Shown in pieces: positions 34,235-44,042 of a DNA stretch of 64,000 bases. The notes under the pieces were generated by a model. It made no database searches. It was not told the DNA's origin and was given only the letters and a program-made list of their open reading frames with translations. This stretch comes from Alicyclobacillus sp. SO9 (lineage in GTDB: Bacteria > Bacillota > Bacilli > Alicyclobacillales > Alicyclobacillaceae). Each line of letters starts with the position of its first letter. Within the stretch, counting starts at the first letter, position 1. Location: the NCBI RefSeq assembly GCF_016406125.1, contig NZ_CP066339.1:4216001-4280000 (forward strand), given 5' to 3'. The translations under genes and the position numbers were made by a program.

Positions 34235-35371
34235 TTACTCACCCAATGAGAAATCTGTCTTAATCTTCTCTTTCTCTTGATATCTCTCTATAGCAAAATC
34301 AATCAAGCGCTCAATCAATTTTGGATAGGGTACGCCGGTTGCTTGCCACAGTTTAGGGTACATACTGATTTCTGTAAAACCGGGCATCGTATTAATCTCG
34401 TTGACATAGATAGCTCCGGTCGTCCTCTCCACAAAGAAATCCACTCGACCGAGACCCGAACCGTCAACGGCCTGGAAAGCACGGACGGCAAGAGTTCGAA
34501 TCTCCTCGGTCTGCTCTGGTGTGAGCGGAGCAGGGATGGTCAGAACCGAATCTCCGTCAACATACTTTGCTCGATAGTCATAAAATTCGTTCGAAGGTGT
34601 GACCTCTCCTGGAACAGAAGCCTCTGGGTTGTCATTGCCGAGAACGGCAACTTCAATCTCACGTGCGTCCAGCCCTTGTTCGACAACAACTTTGCGGTCA
34701 TAAGCAACGGCCAAGTTAAGAGCCCTTTTCAGAGTGTTCCTGTCTTTTGCTTTGGAAATTCCCACGCTCGAACCCAGGTTTGCCGGCTTTACGAAACACG
34801 GATAACCAATGGCTTTTTCGACATCATCCATGACTTCGTCGGGGTTGTTCTCCCATGCCTTTCGGCTGTACGATGTATATTGAACCTGCGGCAAATCGAA
34901 AGCTGAAAATGAACGTTTCATAAACACCTTATCCATGCCCACCGCTGAAGCAAGTACACCGGCTCCTACGTAAGGAAGATTCATCATTTCAAGCATTCCT
35001 TGAATGGTACCGTCTTCTCCGTAGGACCCGTGCAAAACAGGAAATACTACGTCAATCGCATTAATGACGTGGTTAGGTACAAGGCCGGATTCACTCTTCA
35101 GGACTTCCGGGGTTGTCTGTCCAGACAACTCAGTCGAAGCTTCCTTTGACTCGCCGAGTGACGCATCGTATGAGCTCTGTGCCTCTGCGTCTCGAAGTTG
35201 CAAATACGATTCTCCAGTCAACCAACGGCCGTTTTTATCGATTGCAATAGGTACCAGTTCATATTTTGTCTTGTCCAATGCTTGCATCACAGATTTGGCG
35301 GAGTTGACCGAAACCTCGTGTTCGCCGGAGCGACCGCCAAAGATGACACCTACGCGTACTCGTTTTGTCAC
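34235..35371 (-). CDS. ddl: D-alanine--D-alanine ligase
   Basis: A 378-residue ATP-grasp ligase that makes D-Ala-D-Ala for peptidoglycan precursors. It shows [19 protein letters not shown] at the N-terminus, [20 protein letters not shown], the ATP-grasp region [17 protein letters not shown], and metal-binding [18 protein letters not shown]. The GTG at 35371 is used because AAGGAG lies eight bases upstream; an ATG 24 bases upstream would include that site. It is followed directly by the GT51 gene and diverges from murF, so wall-precursor genes flank a shared promoter region of about 114 bases. Confidence 0.95.
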   Translation of the reverse strand: MTKRVRVGVIFGGRSGEHEVSVNSAKSVMQALDKTKYELVPIAIDKNGRWLTGESYLQLRDAEAQSSYDASLGESKEASTELSGQTTPEVLKSESGLVPNHVINAIDVVFPVLHGSYGEDGTIQGMLEMMNLPYVGAGVLASAVGMDKVFMKRSFSAFDLPQVQYTSYSRKAWENNPDEVMDDVEKAIGYPCFVKPANLGSSVGISKAKDRNTLKRALNLAVAYDRKVVVEQGLDAREIEVAVLGNDNPEASVPGEVTPSNEFYDYRAKYVDGDSVLTIPAPLTPEQTEEIRTLAVRAFQAVDGSGLGRVDFFVERTTGAIYVNEINTMPGFTEISMYPKLWQATGVPYPKLIERLIDFAIERYQEKEKIKTDFSLGE

Positions 35372-35485
35372 ATTGTCATCTCCTTCGCAGTTCACCTAGA
35401 TTATAACGAGGACACATACAAATACAAGGTATGCGCTTCGTTAAATTGTGTTTACTTTAACCTGATATGGGACAGGAGTGTTTAC

Positions 35486-36862
35486 ATGTTGACCCTTACT
35501 GCCGAAACAGCGGCACGCATCATCGGCGGCCAACTGCTGTCGGGACCGGCAAATGCTCAAATTAAAGGACTCACCATAGACAGTCGCGAAATTCAGCCAG
35601 GTTTTATGTTCGTTGCGTTTGAAGGCCAACACGTTGACGGACACGACTACATCTCACAGGCTGTTCAAAACGGGGCGACAGCCGTGCTAGTGGGCAAAGA
35701 TAACGCTCCTGAAACACCGGCCAACATAGCCACGATTAAGAGCGACGATGCCCTTGCTGCAATACAAAAACTGGCCGTTTACGAACGAGATCACTGCACC
35801 GGTCCAGTGGTTGCCGTTACAGGGAGCAACGGGAAGACCACAACAAAGGAGATGCTGAAATCCGTCTTCGCAACACTTGGTCCATGTCTTGCCACAAAAC
35901 AAAACCAAAACAACGAACTCGGCTTGCCGCTCACACTCTTGCGACACGATGCTTCTCACACCTCAATTGTCGTGGAGATGGGAATGAGAGCAAGAGGTGA
36001 AATAGAAGAACTGAGCACGATTGCGAAACCGACCACGGGAATTATCACCAACATTGGCCACAGCCACCTCGAACTCCTGGGCAGCCAAGAGCAGATTGCC
36101 CTGGCCAAAACAGAACTGTTAGAATCACTCCCCGAAGACGGTTATGCGGTTCTGCTCAGTGACGACCCTTGGCTGAGGAAACTCGCTCATAAGACTTCAG
36201 CTCAGATTGTATGGTTCGGGATGAGTGAAGATTGCGATGCGTGGGCCGAGAACGTGTCCATTGCAGGTAATTCTACTATGTTTACAGCTCATGTGCTTGG
36301 AAGTTCGGCTAAAGTGACGCTTCCGACACTGGGTCAGCACAATGTCCTGAATGCACTCTCGGCGCTCTTGGCGGGTGCTGTGAACGGATTACAGCTGCAA
36401 AAGATGGCCGAAGCGCTGCAACAGGTTTCGTCAGTCTCAGGGAGGCTTCACCAGGTACCAGGTAAAGACGACCGCATCATTATTGACGACTGCTACAACG
36501 CCAGTCCAAGTTCGATGAGTGCAAGTCTGCACGTGCTTCAACAGGTGGCCGGACAGAAGAACATGCCTGCAGCGGCAATTTTGGGCGATATGTATGAGTT
36601 GGGCACATTTGCCGAGGAAGGGCACAGACAGACCGGAGCCTTAGCTGCCCAAATGGGGATACAGCACGTGATTACAGTCGGACAAATGTCCCGTTGGATT
36701 GCCGAGGGGGTCCGCAAAATGGGTAAGACGGCCGTACACGAATTCTCTGACACCAAAGCACTTCTCGAAGAACTCGACCGGATACTCCCGCCGCACTCCG
36801 CAGTGCTTGTTAAAGCATCACGCGGTATGCACTTGGAGGAAATTGTTCGCGCACTCACTTGA
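35486..36862 (+). CDS. murF: UDP-N-acetylmuramoyl-tripeptide--D-alanyl-D-alanine ligase
   Basis: A 458-residue Mur ligase that adds D-Ala-D-Ala to the UDP-MurNAc-tripeptide, the step that uses the Ddl product. The N-terminal domain contains GLTIDSREIQPGFMFVAFEGQHVDGHDY, the ATP loop is VTGSNGKTTTKEML (111-124), and NIGHSHLELLGSQE follows, as do DDCYNASPSSMSASL and ILGDMYELG. The ATG at 35486 follows GACAGGAG. The frame continues upstream to 35198 but that part would read through the ddl gene in antisense. Divergent with ddl. Confidence 0.95.
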   Translation: MLTLTAETAARIIGGQLLSGPANAQIKGLTIDSREIQPGFMFVAFEGQHVDGHDYISQAVQNGATAVLVGKDNAPETPANIATIKSDDALAAIQKLAVYERDHCTGPVVAVTGSNGKTTTKEMLKSVFATLGPCLATKQNQNNELGLPLTLLRHDASHTSIVVEMGMRARGEIEELSTIAKPTTGIITNIGHSHLELLGSQEQIALAKTELLESLPEDGYAVLLSDDPWLRKLAHKTSAQIVWFGMSEDCDAWAENVSIAGNSTMFTAHVLGSSAKVTLPTLGQHNVLNALSALLAGAVNGLQLQKMAEALQQVSSVSGRLHQVPGKDDRIIIDDCYNASPSSMSASLHVLQQVAGQKNMPAAAILGDMYELGTFAEEGHRQTGALAAQMGIQHVITVGQMSRWIAEGVRKMGKTAVHEFSDTKALLEELDRILPPHSAVLVKASRGMHLEEIVRALT

Positions 36863-36926
36863 TGCAGGGCGGCAGTTGTCACGAATGGCCGTCAAGTTGG
36901 CAGTGGAAGCCTGAGCAAGGGAGTCA

Positions 36927-37031
36927 GCGGCCGGCTGTGCCACGAGTGCGAAGGAATTAGGATACTAGCGCACGAATAGTCTGCAAGCTCATGTAACCAA
37001 AAACCAGCCCGTTCATAGCACAGCCGGCCGC
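36927..37031. other. Long-range inverted repeat between murF and pstA
   Basis: GCGGCCGGCTGTGC (36927-36940) is perfectly complementary to GCACAGCCGGCCGC (37018-37031); the 77 bases between hold a second small stem (GTGCG / CGCAC). It lies between the converging ends of murF and pstA. It might be a bidirectional terminator, though without T tracts, or a structured RNA. Confidence 0.6.
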
Positions 37032-37037
37032 CAAGAC

Positions 37038-37889
37038 TCAGTCCCTGGACAACTCCCTGCGATTAATCCACAGGCGCAATACGATTTGAATAATAAGTAT
37101 AATCACAACCAGTATGAAAGCTGCACTGTACGCCAAAGCATGTGACTGTGAGTAGGGCATGTCGATATATGTCCAAATCACGTATGTCAGATAACCGACC
37201 TGACTGTGCAACAAATGGAAATTCGGATTTAGAGACGACCACCCTGCAGTATAAATGAGCGGGGCAGTCTCTCCCATCCCGATGGCAACAGCCAGCAAGA
37301 GACCTGTCAGAATACCGCTTGCCGCAGGCCGCCACGTTACTTTCGACACTGCCTGAAAGCGTGTCATCCCAAGCGCCCATGCGGCTTCACGTTGGGGCAG
37401 AGGAACCTGTGTGAGACTCGATTCTGTGGTACGGAGGATATACGGTAACATTATAATCGTTAAAGCAATGCCTGCTGCAAGGGGGGAGAATCCCCAACCC
37501 CAGCGCATAACCATTAACAGGTAGCCAAAGTACCCGATGACAATCGACGGGACGCCTGACAAAACCTCAGTCAGAAAGCGTATGACTCCGGCCACTCGGT
37601 GATGGGCAAATTCAGAGACGTAGACGCCTCCCAACACACCTAGGGGCGCTGCAATCACTGTGGAAATTACAACGAGTTCCAAGGTCCCCAGAATTGCATT
37701 TTGAAGCCCTCCGCCATAGCCGTGCGTGACAGTAGTCAGCATGTCCCAGCGGAAAGACATAACGCCCTTTACGATAATGGTTCCAATCATATCAATGAGT
37801 CCAAAGAGTACGAGCCCCGTCGCAATCCAAGCCAGTGTCCAGCCCATGTAGGAACGGAACTTACGGCTCGTTCGTCGAGAAGTTCTCAT
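37038..37889 (-). CDS. pstA: Phosphate ABC transporter permease PstA
   Basis: A 283-residue membrane subunit of the high-affinity phosphate importer. The cytoplasmic EAA loop reads ALGMTRFQAVSKVTWRPAASGILTG, and GVPSIVIGYFGYLLM and GETAPLIYTAG are typical PstA stretches; six helices are visible. The ATG at 37889 overlaps the pstC stop codon by four bases (ATGA), showing translational coupling. It is the last gene of the locus. Confidence 0.93.
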   Translation of the reverse strand: MRTSRRTSRKFRSYMGWTLAWIATGLVLFGLIDMIGTIIVKGVMSFRWDMLTTVTHGYGGGLQNAILGTLELVVISTVIAAPLGVLGGVYVSEFAHHRVAGVIRFLTEVLSGVPSIVIGYFGYLLMVMRWGWGFSPLAAGIALTIIMLPYILRTTESSLTQVPLPQREAAWALGMTRFQAVSKVTWRPAASGILTGLLLAVAIGMGETAPLIYTAGWSSLNPNFHLLHSQVGYLTYVIWTYIDMPYSQSHALAYSAAFILVVIILIIQIVLRLWINRRELSRD

Positions 37890-38890
37890 GCCTTCACCCC
37901 CGCGCGCCGCTTTTGTCCGGTCCGAGTGACCAGCCACCGGGCCAGTAGATTGGTAAGCAGCGTCAACACCATCAGCACCAGGGCGAGCTCAGACAGTGCG
38001 TGAACCGCCATATGCGTTGCATCTGTCAAAGCGCTGTCAAGTTGGTCAGCTATGGTTGCAGCCATAGTGGAAATCGGACTGTAAATGTTCTTCGGGAGAA
38101 AATTCATTGCGCTCCCGCTTACCATCAGTACCGCCATGGTTTCCCCCATCGCTCTACCCCAACCAAGTGCAATTGCACCGACTAGGCCATCCTTCACGTA
38201 CGGAATTGAAATGAGACGCACCACTTCCCAGGTAGTCATCCCAATCCCTAATCCGCCTTCTCGGTAAAGAATAGGGACTTGCTGTAATAAATCCCGAGTT
38301 GTAGCCGTAATAATGGGAGTAATCATCAAAGCCAACACAATGCCGCTGGTCAGTAAGCCCATGCCGGTTCCTACGGGACCCTTGAGATAGGGAATGACCG
38401 TGCCCAGATGTGCGAGGAAGGGGCCAAAGCGATGGGACATCCACGGCGCAAGAACGACGATACCCCACAGCCCGAAAATGACACTTGGAATACCGGCCAG
38501 CAGTTCAACAAGGATGGAAAGAGCTAAGCGAAGACGACCGCGAACTTGATAAGCCAAAATGACTGCCGTAAAAATCGAGATTGGGACGGCAATGGCAATG
38601 GCAATAACGGAGGTGGCCAATGTGCCAACAATAAAAACAAGTCCACCGTAGGAAGCACCCGATGGTGCCATCACTCCGTGAACTTTTTCCATTGCACCGT
38701 ACATGTTCCCGAAATTCCATTGAATCTGCGTGAGAAAATGCCAACCCATAAAACGAATACTCGGAATCGACTCCAAGACAACAATCGCAGCAATTGTGAC
38801 AAGAAACACAAGTGGGCTACCGGCACAAATGCCAGTAGCCACTGTGAAGATCTTGTCGGCAACTTTCGTTTTTGAACTTACTTGCCGCAT
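37886..38890 (-). CDS. pstC: Phosphate ABC transporter permease PstC
   Basis: A 334-residue permease partner of PstA. LLAGIPSVIFGLWGIVVLAPW, GLGIGMTTWEVVRLISIPYVKDGLVGAIALGWGRAMGETMAVLMVSG (EAA loop and following helix) identify it. An N-terminal cytoplasmic stretch precedes six helices. It starts about 35 bases after pstS and is coupled to pstA by stop-start overlap. Confidence 0.93.
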   Translation of the reverse strand: MRQVSSKTKVADKIFTVATGICAGSPLVFLVTIAAIVVLESIPSIRFMGWHFLTQIQWNFGNMYGAMEKVHGVMAPSGASYGGLVFIVGTLATSVIAIAIAVPISIFTAVILAYQVRGRLRLALSILVELLAGIPSVIFGLWGIVVLAPWMSHRFGPFLAHLGTVIPYLKGPVGTGMGLLTSGIVLALMITPIITATTRDLLQQVPILYREGGLGIGMTTWEVVRLISIPYVKDGLVGAIALGWGRAMGETMAVLMVSGSAMNFLPKNIYSPISTMAATIADQLDSALTDATHMAVHALSELALVLMVLTLLTNLLARWLVTRTGQKRRAGVKA

Positions 38891-38925
38891 GACCTTAAAT
38901 CAGCTCCTAGGGTTAATACCAGGGA

Positions 38926-40050
38926 TTAGCCTTTAATCTTCGCAATTTGAGCTTTGCTCTTCGGCTCAATGTTCGAAGGCAACGGACGGAAGTGCACAGG
39001 ATTCAAGTACTTCGCCTGGTTTCCTCCGGTGGGGCTAATCGCCCAGTCCAAGAATTTCTTCAGTGCTTTTGCCGTCGCAGCGTCTTTCTGCTGGGACTTT
39101 ACAATGGCGTACTCAAAGTTGATGATGGGGTAAGAATTCTTCCCTGGCATCTCAATCAAGGACACGCGCTCGTCTGCAGGCACACTCGGCAGGTTTGCAG
39201 CCGCCGCCTTGATGTTCGTGCTGTTCGGCAGAACAAAGTTTCCGGACTTGTTCTTCAGTGCTGCATAGCCGACACCTTTTTGGGTGGCCTTATCCAACCA
39301 GCTGATACCCACATAGCCGATGCTGTACTTGTCGTTGGCTAGGTCGGTCACAACACCCTCGTTCCCTTTTGCGCCAACTTCGGCTGATACCTTCGGCCAG
39401 GATACGGTGGTGCCATAGTGAACCTGATTGCCCCATGCAGTATTTGTCTTCGACAAGAACTGCGTGAACAAGAATGTATCTCCACTTCCGTCAGAACGAC
39501 GAACCGGTACGATTTGTTTGTGCGGAAGGCTGACACCAGGGTTCAAGGCTTTGATAGCCGAGTTGTCCCAGTACTTGATTTTCCCTTCGTAAACCTGGCC
39601 AATCACATTGCCGGAAAGGTGAAGGTGCTTCTTGTTCAGACCTGGAATGTTATACATAATCTGCTGTGCAGATATGGCCATCGGAATGTTCAACATACCT
39701 GAATGCTGCTGCATCACTGCCTTAGACAGATACGCGTCAGACGCACCAATTTGAACGGTTCCTGCCAGTGACTGAGAAATACCGTTTCCGCTGCCGGTAG
39801 ACCCTGCTGTCAATGTTACATTGGAATCAACTGACTTATATGCATCAATCCACTGACCGTTAAACAGCGGATACAGCAGTGACGAACCCGTTTCAGCCAA
39901 AGTGACCTTCTGGCTTCCACCGCTTGATTGCGCGCCGTTGCCGCTGCTTGTATTCCCGCCGGACGTGTTATTTGCTGTGCCACAACCTGCAACTGCGACT
40001 AAAATGGCGGCTGCAGATGCTGCTGTTGTCAATTTTGTCATTTTTGCCAT
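38926..40050 (-). CDS. pstS: Phosphate-binding lipoprotein PstS
   Basis: A 374-residue phosphate-binding protein. It begins MAKMTKLTTAASAAAILVAVAGCG, a lipoprotein signal with Cys23 as the lipidated residue, followed by a Ser/Gly/Asn linker. The binding domain shows TAGSTGSGNGISQSLAGTVQIGASDAYL and RRSDGSGDTFLFTQFLS, both phosphate-contacting segments. The ATG at 40050 has AAAGGAG upstream; the longer frame to 40092 runs through this site. A four-repeat PHO box lies 80 to 120 bases upstream, so pstS has its own PhoP-controlled promoter inside the locus. Confidence 0.94.
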   Translation of the reverse strand: MAKMTKLTTAASAAAILVAVAGCGTANNTSGGNTSSGNGAQSSGGSQKVTLAETGSSLLYPLFNGQWIDAYKSVDSNVTLTAGSTGSGNGISQSLAGTVQIGASDAYLSKAVMQQHSGMLNIPMAISAQQIMYNIPGLNKKHLHLSGNVIGQVYEGKIKYWDNSAIKALNPGVSLPHKQIVPVRRSDGSGDTFLFTQFLSKTNTAWGNQVHYGTTVSWPKVSAEVGAKGNEGVVTDLANDKYSIGYVGISWLDKATQKGVGYAALKNKSGNFVLPNSTNIKAAAANLPSVPADERVSLIEMPGKNSYPIINFEYAIVKSQQKDAATAKALKKFLDWAISPTGGNQAKYLNPVHFRPLPSNIEPKSKAQIAKIKG

Positions 40051-40132
40051 CACACATTCTCCTTTGCCCCTCTTAGTTTCAACAAGCACCATTCAATAAT
40101 GTTTCCTACGGCACTGAGAATATCAGGCGAAT

Positions 40133-40171
40133 GTGAACTTGCTCTTAAGACTACGTTAAGAGTTTGTAAAG
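40133..40171 (-). promoter_or_regulatory. PHO box upstream of pstS
   Basis: On the minus strand TTTACA, TTAACG, TTAAGA and TTCACA follow each other with exactly five bases between, an 11-base period matching the Bacillus PhoP recognition pattern TT(A/C/T)A(C/T)A. A -10-like TATTCT lies a short way downstream. Confidence 0.85.
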
Positions 40172-40326
40172 ATTCGTAGACTCTTGTCGAATCCATTTGA
40201 TGGCACTAACTCACAGCAGCGAACATCAGGCACTGGGGCATGTCAGCCGCGACAAAGACTAAAGACAGCAATCTGCTGCATGTTCAGTTTCAAAAAAGGC
40301 AGCAGCCGTATCAATCATTCTAATGA

Positions 40327-40983
40327 TTAGTTCAAATCAGACCTGTCACCGGATACGATGTAAATAACACTCTCGCCAATGTTTGTAGCGTGATCGCCAA
40401 CCCGTTCTAAATATCGCCCAATGAACGCGACATACATTGCATAGGGGACCGCTTCGGGCTGTTGGCCGCTGGCAAGGAACAAGTTTTCCACAATCTGACG
40501 ATATGTTTTGTCAACCTTATCGTCCTCATCTGCAAGCTTGCGTGCCAAATCTGTACGGTTCTCCACGTATGCATTTAACGCATCCGTTATCATAGAGTCC
40601 GTAACAGCGGCCATTTTCTTGATTTCAGGCATGGTCTCCACCGGTTTTTCGCCGTCCAGACGAATGACAGTTTTGGCAACGTCCACTGCCAAGTCGCCGA
40701 TACGTTCGAGGTCGGACGCAATCCGCATCCCTGCGACAATCTTCCTGAGATCGGTGGCCACTGGCTGCTGGGTAGCAATCAACCGGATACAGAGGTCCTC
40801 AATCTCGTGTTCCATGTGGTTCACGTTCTTGTCGTTGTCCCGCACTTCTGCTGCAGCATCGAGATTGGCGTCCTCTAGCGCCTGTACCGCTTGCTGTATG
40901 GCGCCTGCCACCATCTCACCCATTTGCAACAGCTTTGTTCGCAACTGACGCAACGCTAAGTCAAAAGCTTGTCTGTTGTCCAT
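40327..40983 (-). CDS. phoU: Phosphate signalling regulator PhoU
   Basis: A helical, cytoplasmic PhoU made of two three-helix bundles, about 218 residues from the ATG at 40983. The metal-binding repeats are visible as RDNDKNVNHMEHEIEDLCIRLI and ERIGDLAVDVAK, then LADEDDKVDKTYRQI and LERVGDHATNIGESV. PhoU links PstSCAB transport to the phosphate two-component system. Earlier ATG codons at 40992 and 40995 nearer to GAGGAG are alternative starts. It lies between pstB and pstS. Confidence 0.92.
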   Translation of the reverse strand: MDNRQAFDLALRQLRTKLLQMGEMVAGAIQQAVQALEDANLDAAAEVRDNDKNVNHMEHEIEDLCIRLIATQQPVATDLRKIVAGMRIASDLERIGDLAVDVAKTVIRLDGEKPVETMPEIKKMAAVTDSMITDALNAYVENRTDLARKLADEDDKVDKTYRQIVENLFLASGQQPEAVPYAMYVAFIGRYLERVGDHATNIGESVIYIVSGDRSDLN

Positions 40984-41086
40984 GTACGACATCATCTCCT
41001 CTTTACTCCGGCTTGTAACATACAATTATGCATAGTCTTCCTTATTTTGCCCAGTATTTATGAAAAAGTTGAAGCTCATGCAATTT

Positions 41087-41839
41087 CTAGCCAAAGCGCC
41101 CCGTAATATAATCTTCAGTACGCTTGTCTGACGGAGCTGTAAAGATTTGTGTCGTATCATCCATCTCAACGAGTTCTCCATTTAAAAAGAACGCAGTGCG
41201 GTCCGCAATTCGAGCCGCTTGCTGCATGTTATGTGTAACAATCACGATTGTATAAGACCCTTTTAACTGCTGTACCAGTTCTTCTACACGGAGCGTGGAA
41301 ATCGGGTCAAGCGCTGATGCAGGCTCATCCATCAGTAACACTTCCGGTTCAACAGCCAAGGCGCGAGCGATACACAAACGCTGCTGCTGACCTCCGGAAA
41401 GTGCAGTTGCCGGTTTGTCCATGCGGTCTTTGACTTCATCCCACAGCGCAGCCATTTGAAGGCTCTGCTGCACTCTGTCCGAAAGTTCGCGCTTATTGCG
41501 GATACCGCCAAGCTTCATTCCCAAAGCAATGTTGTCGAAAATAGATAAGGTAGGAAATGGATTTGCCTTTTGAAACACCATGCCAATTAGGCGGCGTACG
41601 TCAACGGGATCCATATCGAACAGGTCTTTGTCTCCAAGTCTTATTGCTCCCTCTGCCCGCGCATTGGGCACCGTTTCGTGCATCCTGTTCAGACAGCGGA
41701 TAAACGTCGATTTCCCGCAACCCGAGGGTCCGATAATGGCTGTTACTTCGTTGGCGCGAAGTTCCATATCAATGCTCTTTAGCGTCAACTGTGAGCCATA
41801 CCATGCCTGTAGGTTTGAAACGGAAATGGCTTCCCCCAT
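41087..41839 (-). CDS. pstB: Phosphate ABC transporter ATPase PstB
   Basis: A 250-residue ABC ATPase. Walker A is GPSGCGKST (37-45), Q-loop [16 protein letters not shown], signature [16 protein letters not shown], Walker [14 protein letters not shown] and H-loop [11 protein letters not shown], all typical of PstB, including the PstB-specific [16 protein letters not shown]. It is the first gene of this locus, with a PHO box about 180 bases upstream, and precedes phoU by 61 bases. In most genomes pstB follows pstA. Confidence 0.95.
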   Translation of the reverse strand: MGEAISVSNLQAWYGSQLTLKSIDMELRANEVTAIIGPSGCGKSTFIRCLNRMHETVPNARAEGAIRLGDKDLFDMDPVDVRRLIGMVFQKANPFPTLSIFDNIALGMKLGGIRNKRELSDRVQQSLQMAALWDEVKDRMDKPATALSGGQQQRLCIARALAVEPEVLLMDEPASALDPISTLRVEELVQQLKGSYTIVIVTHNMQQAARIADRTAFFLNGELVEMDDTTQIFTAPSDKRTEDYITGRFG

Positions 41840-42251
41840 TACAACACCTCATCCCTCATACAAGAGGCTGAATTTAGATCCGTACCATCACCCATCATGT
41901 CCGCTCCTACATCCTGCCGTGTTTTCCTAGAGCAGCAGACCAATCTTACACCCAAAGTGTGCAAATCAAACGACAATGATACGCATACCTTCTCAACAGC
42001 TTATCCTAATACACTAGTGTTAATGGTTTTTTAATTTTGTGTTAAGAAATTGTAAAAGAAAAGTAAAGAGGAACGTGAAATTGCGAGAACGATCAGCGTG
42101 GGATGTGTTTCGGGAGTGTGGACAGCAACCAGAACAGTGGAGTCAGAAACCGGATGGAGAAAATTTTACACAAGCAGGGGCCGCCGCTCCGCTTGTATCA
42201 GCGAACTGGACAGCCCCCGTATTCAACATCTTTTACGACGAGATACTTTCT
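41840..42251. other. Region upstream of pstB
   Basis: A 412-base non-coding stretch containing the pstB PHO box (42018-42056), with a -10-like TATTAG just downstream of it on the minus strand, and a leader of roughly 150 bases with no recognised structure. The 42057-42251 part holds no supported gene. Confidence 0.5.
42018..42056 (-). promoter_or_regulatory. PHO box upstream of pstB
   Basis: On the minus strand TTTACA, TTAACA, TTAAAA and TTAACA are separated by exactly five bases each (11-base period), a near-ideal PhoP binding array. It lies 180 bases before the pstB start codon and should drive pstB-phoU under phosphate limitation. Confidence 0.9.
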
Positions 42252-42362
42252 TTAGTACGCACCGGCTCCCGCTGTGCCAGCTGGTACGAATAGGAAGAAC
42301 AACACAAAGATAATCAGAAATACAACCGCCCACTGTGTGTAACCACCAAATGCACCATACAT
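42252..42362 (-). CDS. YjcZ-like small hydrophobic protein (sporulation-type)
   Basis: A 36-residue protein: a glycine/aromatic start (MYGAFGGYTQW), one membrane helix (AVVFLIIFVLFFLFV) and a short Pro/Gly/Ala tail ending in Tyr. This matches the YjcZ-type peptides common in endospore formers, which are made late in sporulation. AAGGAG lies eight bases upstream of the ATG. It was found by reading the sequence between pstB and the next MFS gene. Confidence 0.75.
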   Translation of the reverse strand: MYGAFGGYTQWAVVFLIIFVLFFLFVPAGTAGAGAY

Positions 42363-42464
42363 GTTGCATTCTCCTTTCTTTAGTTGGCTACACTAAAGGG
42401 TACGTAACAGAGTCTCTGGCGTACACGACATCCGCCCGGTTTTCGCGGCATCCGTACAAAAAGT

Positions 42465-43853
42465 TCACTGAGTGATTGAAGAATTTGCCGATGCATCTGT
42501 CCCCTCCAACCAACGTCGAGTGACAAATATGGATGCCCCAAGCATTAGTAAAGTCGCACTGGTAATAAGAAATCCCGCAATGGCACCCAGAATGGAGACG
42601 ATGACTCCGCCCAGCGCCGGCCCGACCAGGGCTGCAGCAGTCGTCAGACTCCCAATCGTTCCAAACACGCGTCCGGTTAGATGTGACGGAGTACTGCGCT
42701 GTGCCATTGTCTGGAAGGGAACAAATATGAAGGCTGCGCAGACACCGACCAACAGAGCCGTGCCTATGATGGTCGCCATCCAAACAGCAGTGATATGTCC
42801 TGTTGCATGTGCGAATGCCACGAGCAGAGCAGAGCCTCCCAAACCGACGCCGCAGCCCAGCACTCCAACAGCCATGATTCCACTCGCTGATTTCCACTTT
42901 ATGACGTTCACCAACAGTGCCCCCAACAAAGCTCCGCCGCCTGAGAGTGCCATGATAAGCCCCAGAAGACCGGATGATGCATCCGGCACTAAGCGGATAA
43001 GTGTGACGATTTGCGCGTCAGTTAACTGAATTAAAAGCAGGGCAACGGTCAGAATCAGTGTCCCTGCAAACAGCATGCGGACTCGGCGAATATGCTGAAG
43101 TCCTGCGACAAAACGCTTCCCGGCGCCCTCTTGAGGTTTTTCTTCGGTAATCCCATCTGCCGCAGATTGATTTTTTGCTGTGCTGGAATTGTGCAATCCG
43201 TCTGTTTGGGACTGAAAGCCGGTGAATGGCAAGAAAAGACTGGAGACAATAAACGACAGGGAATCGAGCCAAAAGGCCGACGCAGAACCAAGGGTCGCAA
43301 CGATAACCCCGCTCAATCCAGGTCCCACTACCTTTGCCAGCTGAGTAATCGAGGAATTTATAGATACAGCTTTCTTCATGTGATTATCAGAAACAATTTC
43401 CTTTAATTTGCCCGCTTCCGCAGGATTAAACAATGATTCAAAAATGCCCACTAAGACAAGAACACCAAACAACATCCATTTTGAGGGTAACCACGGTATC
43501 ACGGCCACAAGTCCTGCCATGACCAAGTTGGATACTAACATCAGCGTTGTTCGATTCCATTTGTCAGCCAGAACGCCAGTGAAGGGACCAAGGACGGCCA
43601 TCGGGGCTGTGAGCGCCAGCATCATCCCGGAAATCACCAGCGGTGTTGCATGCCAACGAAATCCTATTAGCACAAATAGCGCCAGTATGTAGAGCCAGTC
43701 ACCCAGATTTGAGACAGCCTGCGCGGCCATCAAAAACAGGTACTTCTTGTTCCAAAACAGACTTCGTTCAGTCTGCCCATTCTTGCCGTCAGCAGCAGAT
43801 AAACTGCCAAAAGCCCCCTGTTCACCTCGATGCGATTTGTCTTTCAACGTCAT
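42465..43853 (-). CDS. MFS exporter (EntS/MFS_3-like)
   Basis: A 462-residue major facilitator with 12 helices. Helices begin at NKKYLFLMAAQAVSNLGDWLYILALFVLIGF; the loop after helix 2 reads GPFTGVLADKWNRTTLMLVSNL, followed by NPAEAGKLKEIVSDNHMKKAVSINSSITQLAKVVGPGLSGVI, typical of the macrolide/enterobactin exporter group (MFS_3). The long hydrophilic stretch between helices 6 and 7 is rich in Ser, Gln and Glu. The ATG at 43853 follows AGAGGAG. Substrate unknown. It is upstream of the YjcZ-like gene on the same strand, but that gene has its own ribosome binding site and likely its own sporulation promoter. Confidence 0.88.
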   Translation of the reverse strand: MTLKDKSHRGEQGAFGSLSAADGKNGQTERSLFWNKKYLFLMAAQAVSNLGDWLYILALFVLIGFRWHATPLVISGMMLALTAPMAVLGPFTGVLADKWNRTTLMLVSNLVMAGLVAVIPWLPSKWMLFGVLVLVGIFESLFNPAEAGKLKEIVSDNHMKKAVSINSSITQLAKVVGPGLSGVIVATLGSASAFWLDSLSFIVSSLFLPFTGFQSQTDGLHNSSTAKNQSAADGITEEKPQEGAGKRFVAGLQHIRRVRMLFAGTLILTVALLLIQLTDAQIVTLIRLVPDASSGLLGLIMALSGGGALLGALLVNVIKWKSASGIMAVGVLGCGVGLGGSALLVAFAHATGHITAVWMATIIGTALLVGVCAAFIFVPFQTMAQRSTPSHLTGRVFGTIGSLTTAAALVGPALGGVIVSILGAIAGFLITSATLLMLGASIFVTRRWLEGTDASANSSITQ

Positions 43854-44042
43854 CAGCTCCTCTAACCCCAGCATATGGGTAACGAGCTGTTTCCACATCA
43901 GACCTGCGCAGTGAACCGGATTAAGACTTTAGACGGAGTACAGCCGCAACTAACCTCGAAGCAATTGAACTCTTTCATTCTGCACGTTGAAAGCGAAGTC
44001 ACGGCAAAAAAAGGAGCAGGAGATACAACAAGTGCTTTCAGT

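Noticed and set aside
35198-35485. Extended N-terminus of MurF
   Set aside because: The added codons lie antisense to ddl and in the promoter region; the ATG at 35486 has a good ribosome binding site and the family's start.
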